Source: Robiginitomaculum sp. (GTDB lineage: Bacteria; Pseudomonadota; Alphaproteobacteria; Caulobacterales; Maricaulaceae). From it: DNA of 8,862 nt. Below the pieces are notes generated by a model. It was given only the letters and a program-made list of their open reading frames with translations, was not told where the DNA came from and made no database searches. Location: NCBI GenBank assembly GCA_002732905.1, contig NVTC01000003.1:101681-110542 (forward strand). Direction: 5' to 3'. Both the position numbers and the translations under genes were made by a program. Below are positions 6,501 through 8,862 of the stretch, in pieces; position 1 is the first letter of the stretch; each line of letters begins with the position of its first letter.

Positions 6501-6799
6501 TTGTCGGTGTGATGCCGATGTTCGCAGAAAAATCTGCACAAGCGGAATTCCTCAAACCAATGGTCGTTGCCCTTGCATTCGGTGTATTGTTTGATTTCTT
6601 CCTGACATTGATGCTCGTGCCAGCTATGTACGGCATCGGCATTGATATCAAACGCTTCGTAAAAGGCGTCTGGACAGGTCAAAAACAACCGCCGCTCGGC
6701 TCAAGCTATGATCCTGAAATGGCCATTGCCTTGGAAGGTCACGAAATTGACGACATTATGGATGATGCAGGAAATGCTGAGCCTGTACCCGCTGAATAA
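3581..6799 (+). CDS. RND-type efflux permease (AcrB/HAE-like family), inner-membrane pump
   Basis: This is the proton-driven inner-membrane pump of the tripartite system. At 1072 residues it is full length. TM1 is about residues 12-30, then the first periplasmic porter half, TM2-TM6 about 331-486, TM7 about 520-545, the second porter half, TM8-TM12 about 866-1020, and an acidic cytoplasmic tail. Proton-relay residues D397 and D398 lie in TM4 (GIVVDDAIVVGES), matching AcrB D407/D408. In TM10, however, the AcrB lysine (K940) position reads N932 followed by D933 (VNDNLVLLDY), while the TM11 Thr is kept (T969 in RPILLTS). The DD pair and overall form argue for the hydrophobe/amphiphile (drug-type) branch, not heavy-metal CusA types; the substrate is unknown. 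It overlaps the adaptor stop by one base. No regulator gene (TetR, MarR, two-component) adjoins the operon. Family assignment is very secure. Confidence 0.96.
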   Translation: MRGLIAWWAKNSVAANLLMLAIIVVGLFGFFKLEREILPGIKVNEIQVETSWQGASPRDVQEQMITRIEEAVYDIDGIDNIQALAFEGGGRVTIKTKVTADFDALLDEVKARIDGINNLPPDAFRPTVRRTPVEIQYMFLALHGDMERLELQLIADDVRDEMAALFGGELTQDITRIDREITIEISEEKLRQFNLTFQQVATAITGASVNLSAGEVKTSAGKLQLRARNLADSAPEFEKIIIRQSADGGRIILKDIATVLDGFQDLDFTVNFKGEEAVFFRVNSPDKPNVSKTGKEFRQYIKDKNETLPPELTLSMWMDASASFDSRMSLIGWNALMGMILVLLILTIFLRPAVAIWVTVGILVSFLGAFAIAPFIGISLNMISTFAFLLVIGIVVDDAIVVGESVHFHVEHGISGTRGSIAGTNMVSKPVIFAVITTIMVFLPWMFLSGSTSDFTSQISLVVMAALTFSLIEAFFILPSHLRHLKPLPPREQMNPFARFQTMMADSLITFARKTFRPFIAAVIKFRYATVAVFIGLFMLSISAIQANMAKVEMFPDFGGDMLMAQVSFPEGTSFERLAQVQHQLDAAITTLNDNVEKDFGVDFDLIPSPGSFANGRRIQAFMGLAPAEQRDEISATDIAEKLEEYLGPIPDAFRVTINATGGRGGGSGAFVRYAIASDNEADLSRAMKEFKEHLGTYGSIIRTWDSLESSSQEMQFTLKPGAESLGITLASLTRQVREAFFGREVQRLARNGDDVRVVLRYPKAARESIDSLQQLRIRTASGTEVPLYSVADVTFAPGISRINRRDRKQVISVGGVIRGGPQARQAIQKDIDEVFLPQWELSNPNAERLLIEADNEQVTLMSELKQSGLFILFAMYFLLAVGFKSYSQPLLILIAIPFAFVGMVFGCIVTGVPLGIMSGFGFFAAAGVAVNDNLVLLDYVNRLTDKGVGAYQAMIDACVSRFRPILLTSVTTFVGVMPMFAEKSAQAEFLKPMVVALAFGVLFDFFLTLMLVPAMYGIGIDIKRFVKGVWTGQKQPPLGSSYDPEMAIALEGHEIDDIMDDAGNAEPVPAE

Positions 6800-6830
6800 A
6801 ATTATTAGAAGACCTCAATGACAACAAAAC

Positions 6831-6836
6831 TAGGAG
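6831..6836 (+). promoter_or_regulatory. ribosome binding site of the M13 peptidase gene
   Basis: TAGGAG at 6831-6836 lies 5 bases before the ATG at 6842. An in-frame ATG at 6818 is also possible and would add eight residues (MTTKLGEK), but it has only a weak AGAAG upstream. The stronger site and the compact signal peptide favour 6842. No promoter or terminator hairpin is evident in the 42-base gap after the permease stop, so read-through from the efflux operon is plausible. Confidence 0.6.
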
Positions 6837-6841
6837 AAAAA

Positions 6842-8862
6842 ATGCCCTTAAATAAACTTATCGTCCCAAGCCTATTGGCGCTTGGGCTAGCAACAGGCCT
6901 CAGTGCTTGTGGTAACAAATCTACAACTGTGACCGAAGTTGTGCAGGTCAAAACTGCAGAGCTTGGCACATTTGGTATTGAAATTGCCAATATGGATAAA
7001 TCCGTCAAACCCGGCGATGATTTCTTTAAATATGTAAACGGTACATGGCTCAAAAATACTGAAATTCCGGATGATAAATCCAATTACGGCTCCTTCAATA
7101 TTTTGGGCGATCGTTCCATAGCTCAAGTCAAAGCTATTATTCAAGACATGGCCGCAGCTCAATCTGCTGCGGGCAGTGATGAGCAAAAAATCGGTGACCT
7201 CTACGCCGCCTTCATGGACACAGAGACGATTGAGACAAACGGGCTTGCACCAATTGAGGCCGATCTTACTGCCATTAGGTCCGTCGCAGATCACAGTGCC
7301 GCCGCCGCAATGATGGGCAACCCAGCTCTCAGCCTACGTGCGCCAGTTGGTGGTTTCGTGGATGTTGATGTCAAAGATAATGACAACTACATTTTCTACA
7401 TCACACAGTCCGGCCTGGGCATGCCGAACAAAACTTATTATCTGGACGAAGGCGAAAAGTTTGATGGCTACCGTGCCGCTTATGTCTCTTTCCTCGCCAA
7501 TATGTTGGAAGCCGCAGGCGAAGAAAATGCAGCCGACCGCGCTGCCGCCATTATGGCATTTGAAACAAGTATCGCCGTAGCCCACTGGGATCCGGCCAAA
7601 CGCCGCGAACGGGATTTAACCTATAACAAAATGGATATTGGCGCCCTAGTTGACTACGCACCGGGTTTTGATTGGGTTGCCATGATGGGCGCTTCTGGTT
7701 TGGCGGCTGAAAAGACCCTGATTGTTCGTGAAAATGACGCGCTGCAAGCCAGTGCTAAAATTTTCGGCGACACAGATATAGCCGTTATTCGCGATTACAT
7801 GCTAGCCCATTATATCAGCGCTAATGCTGCTTATTTGCCTAAGTCTATTGATGATGCCCGGTTTAATTTTTACTCAAAAACCCTACGCGGCACCGAAGTT
7901 CAGCGTGATCGTTGGAAGCGCGGCGTTGGCCAAGTTAGCGGCGTGCTCGGCGAAGCCATTGGTAAAGTATATGTAGAACGCCACTTCCCGCCGGCTGCAA
8001 AACAGCAAATGGATGATTTGGTTGAAAACCTGCGCGCTGCATTCAAAGACGGCATTAGCAATTCTGATTGGATGGGCGAAGACACCAAGGTTGAAGCAAA
8101 AGACAAGTTACAAAAGTTTTATGCCAAAATCGGCTATCCAAAATCCTGGACAGATTACTCAACTCTAGAAGTAGACAAGGACGATCTGATCGGTTCTATC
8201 AAAGCGGCCAATCTCTGGCAATGGAACGATATGGTCTCTGACCTCGGCGGACCTATCGACAAAGAAGATTGGGGCATGACCCCACAAACGGTCAATGCTT
8301 ATTACCGTGCTTCTCTTAATGAAATTGTTTTCCCTGCTGCTATCTTGCAAGCACCATTCTTTGATCCAAATGCAGATGCTGCCGTTAACTACGGCGGTAT
8401 CGGTGCGGTCATTGGCCACGAAATGGGCCACGGGTTTGACGACCAAGGTTCAAAATCTGACGGCGACGGCAAACAGCGTAACTGGTGGAGCACAGAAGAC
8501 GAAGCCGCCTTCAAAATTAAATCCCAAGCACTTGTTGCCCAATATAATGAGTTTTCACCCTTGCCCGGACATTTTGTTGATGGCCAAAATACATTGGGAG
8601 AAAACATTGGTGACCTCACGGGTATTACAATGGCCTATGCAGCTTACAAGCGTTCCTTGGACGGCAAGGAAGCGCCTGTGCTTGACGGTTTAACCGGCGA
8701 CCAACGGTTCTTCTTATCCTACGGTCAAATCTGGCAACGTAAATTCCGCGATGATGCTTTAATCTCAAGGCTCAAAGCTGACCCACATAGTCCGGGCGAG
8801 TACCGGGCCAACGGTATCGTACGTAACTTCGATCAGTGGTATGTTGCTTTTGATGTACAGCC
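6842..8862 (+). CDS. M13 family (neprilysin/PepO-like) zinc metallopeptidase, lipoprotein; 3' end cut by window
   Basis: This is a zinc endopeptidase that cleaves oligopeptides, predicted to be lipid-anchored facing the periplasm. The frame is open for 673 codons to the window edge. A lipoprotein signal ends in lipobox L-S-A-C with Cys23, the only cysteine in the visible protein; +2 is Gly, which fits the outer membrane. The N-terminal M13 domain runs about 45-425, with DDFFKYVNGTWL near its start and RWKRGV and YVERHFP towards its end. The catalytic domain has substrate-binding NAYY (485-488), zinc motif HEMGH (H526, E527, H530), ENIGD (third ligand E587, D591) and DPHSPGEYR (H649, R655, matching neprilysin H711/R717). 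All catalytic residues are present, so it should be active. M13 proteins usually end about 15 residues beyond FDQWYVAFDV, so little is missing. It follows the RND permease by 42 bases and could be co-transcribed. The substrate, and whether it serves the pump, are unknown. Confidence 0.95.
   Translation, partial: MPLNKLIVPSLLALGLATGLSACGNKSTTVTEVVQVKTAELGTFGIEIANMDKSVKPGDDFFKYVNGTWLKNTEIPDDKSNYGSFNILGDRSIAQVKAIIQDMAAAQSAAGSDEQKIGDLYAAFMDTETIETNGLAPIEADLTAIRSVADHSAAAAMMGNPALSLRAPVGGFVDVDVKDNDNYIFYITQSGLGMPNKTYYLDEGEKFDGYRAAYVSFLANMLEAAGEENAADRAAAIMAFETSIAVAHWDPAKRRERDLTYNKMDIGALVDYAPGFDWVAMMGASGLAAEKTLIVRENDALQASAKIFGDTDIAVIRDYMLAHYISANAAYLPKSIDDARFNFYSKTLRGTEVQRDRWKRGVGQVSGVLGEAIGKVYVERHFPPAAKQQMDDLVENLRAAFKDGISNSDWMGEDTKVEAKDKLQKFYAKIGYPKSWTDYSTLEVDKDDLIGSIKAANLWQWNDMVSDLGGPIDKEDWGMTPQTVNAYYRASLNEIVFPAAILQAPFFDPNADAAVNYGGIGAVIGHEMGHGFDDQGSKSDGDGKQRNWWSTEDEAAFKIKSQALVAQYNEFSPLPGHFVDGQNTLGENIGDLTGITMAYAAYKRSLDGKEAPVLDGLTGDQRFFLSYGQIWQRKFRDDALISRLKADPHSPGEYRANGIVRNFDQWYVAFDVQ

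Noticed and set aside
6215..6688. 157-codon minus-strand open frame opposite the permease TM8-TM12
   Set aside because: Its His/Cys/Gln-rich composition is what antisense reading of membrane-segment codons produces; no family features and no supported start.
8295..8693. 132-codon plus-strand open frame in a second frame
   Set aside because: It overlaps the catalytic core of the M13 peptidase, whose zinc motifs are all in the other frame; composition is not protein-like.
1..8862. CRISPR arrays, tRNA or rRNA genes, insertion sequences or attachment sites
   Set aside because: No regularly spaced repeats, transposase-like proteins, terminal inverted repeats or structural RNA signatures were seen on either strand.

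Overview
The window looks like chromosomal DNA from an alphaproteobacterium. The key evidence is the first gene: its C-terminal half carries the conserved core of GcrA, a cell-cycle regulator known only from GcrA/CcrM-carrying Alphaproteobacteria (Caulobacterales, Hyphomonadaceae and relatives, Rhizobiales, Rhodobacterales). By eye the base composition is close to balanced, AT-richer than Caulobacter. With the RND and M13 protein style this would fit a marine hyphomonad or Maricaulales-like organism, but that placement is inference. All genes read on the plus strand.

Layout. Bases 1-318 are the 3' end of gcrA, cut by the window. Bases 319-448 hold a weak possible terminator, a TTGACA-type promoter and a leader with a strong ribosome binding site. 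Bases 449-6799 form a three-gene operon for a complete tripartite RND efflux pump: an outer-membrane channel lipoprotein (NodT/OprM type, 449-1951), an inner-membrane-anchored periplasmic adaptor (2070-3581) and the AcrB-type RND permease (3581-6799). The adaptor stop overlaps the permease start (TAATG), so these two are probably translationally coupled. The channel and adaptor genes are separated by 118 bases containing three consecutive stem-loops. Forty-two bases after the permease, a gene for a lipoprotein M13 (neprilysin/PepO-type) zinc metallopeptidase begins (6842 to the window end, lacking only about the last 15 residues). No terminator is visible in that gap, so it may be read through from the pump operon.

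How the parts work together. The permease should take substrates from the inner membrane or periplasm using the proton gradient. The adaptor should link it to the outer-membrane channel. The M13 peptidase is expected to sit on the periplasmic face of the outer membrane and degrade peptides there; a functional link to the pump is possible but unproven.

Most of this is an ordinary efflux operon and no new multi-gene system is evident. The most unusual element is the adaptor's 86-residue C-terminal tail, about one third lysine, with heptad-spaced lysine pairs. Its poly-A coding tract contains an in-phase A AAA AAG heptamer identical to the E. coli dnaX frameshift site, followed six codons later by a -1 frame stop.
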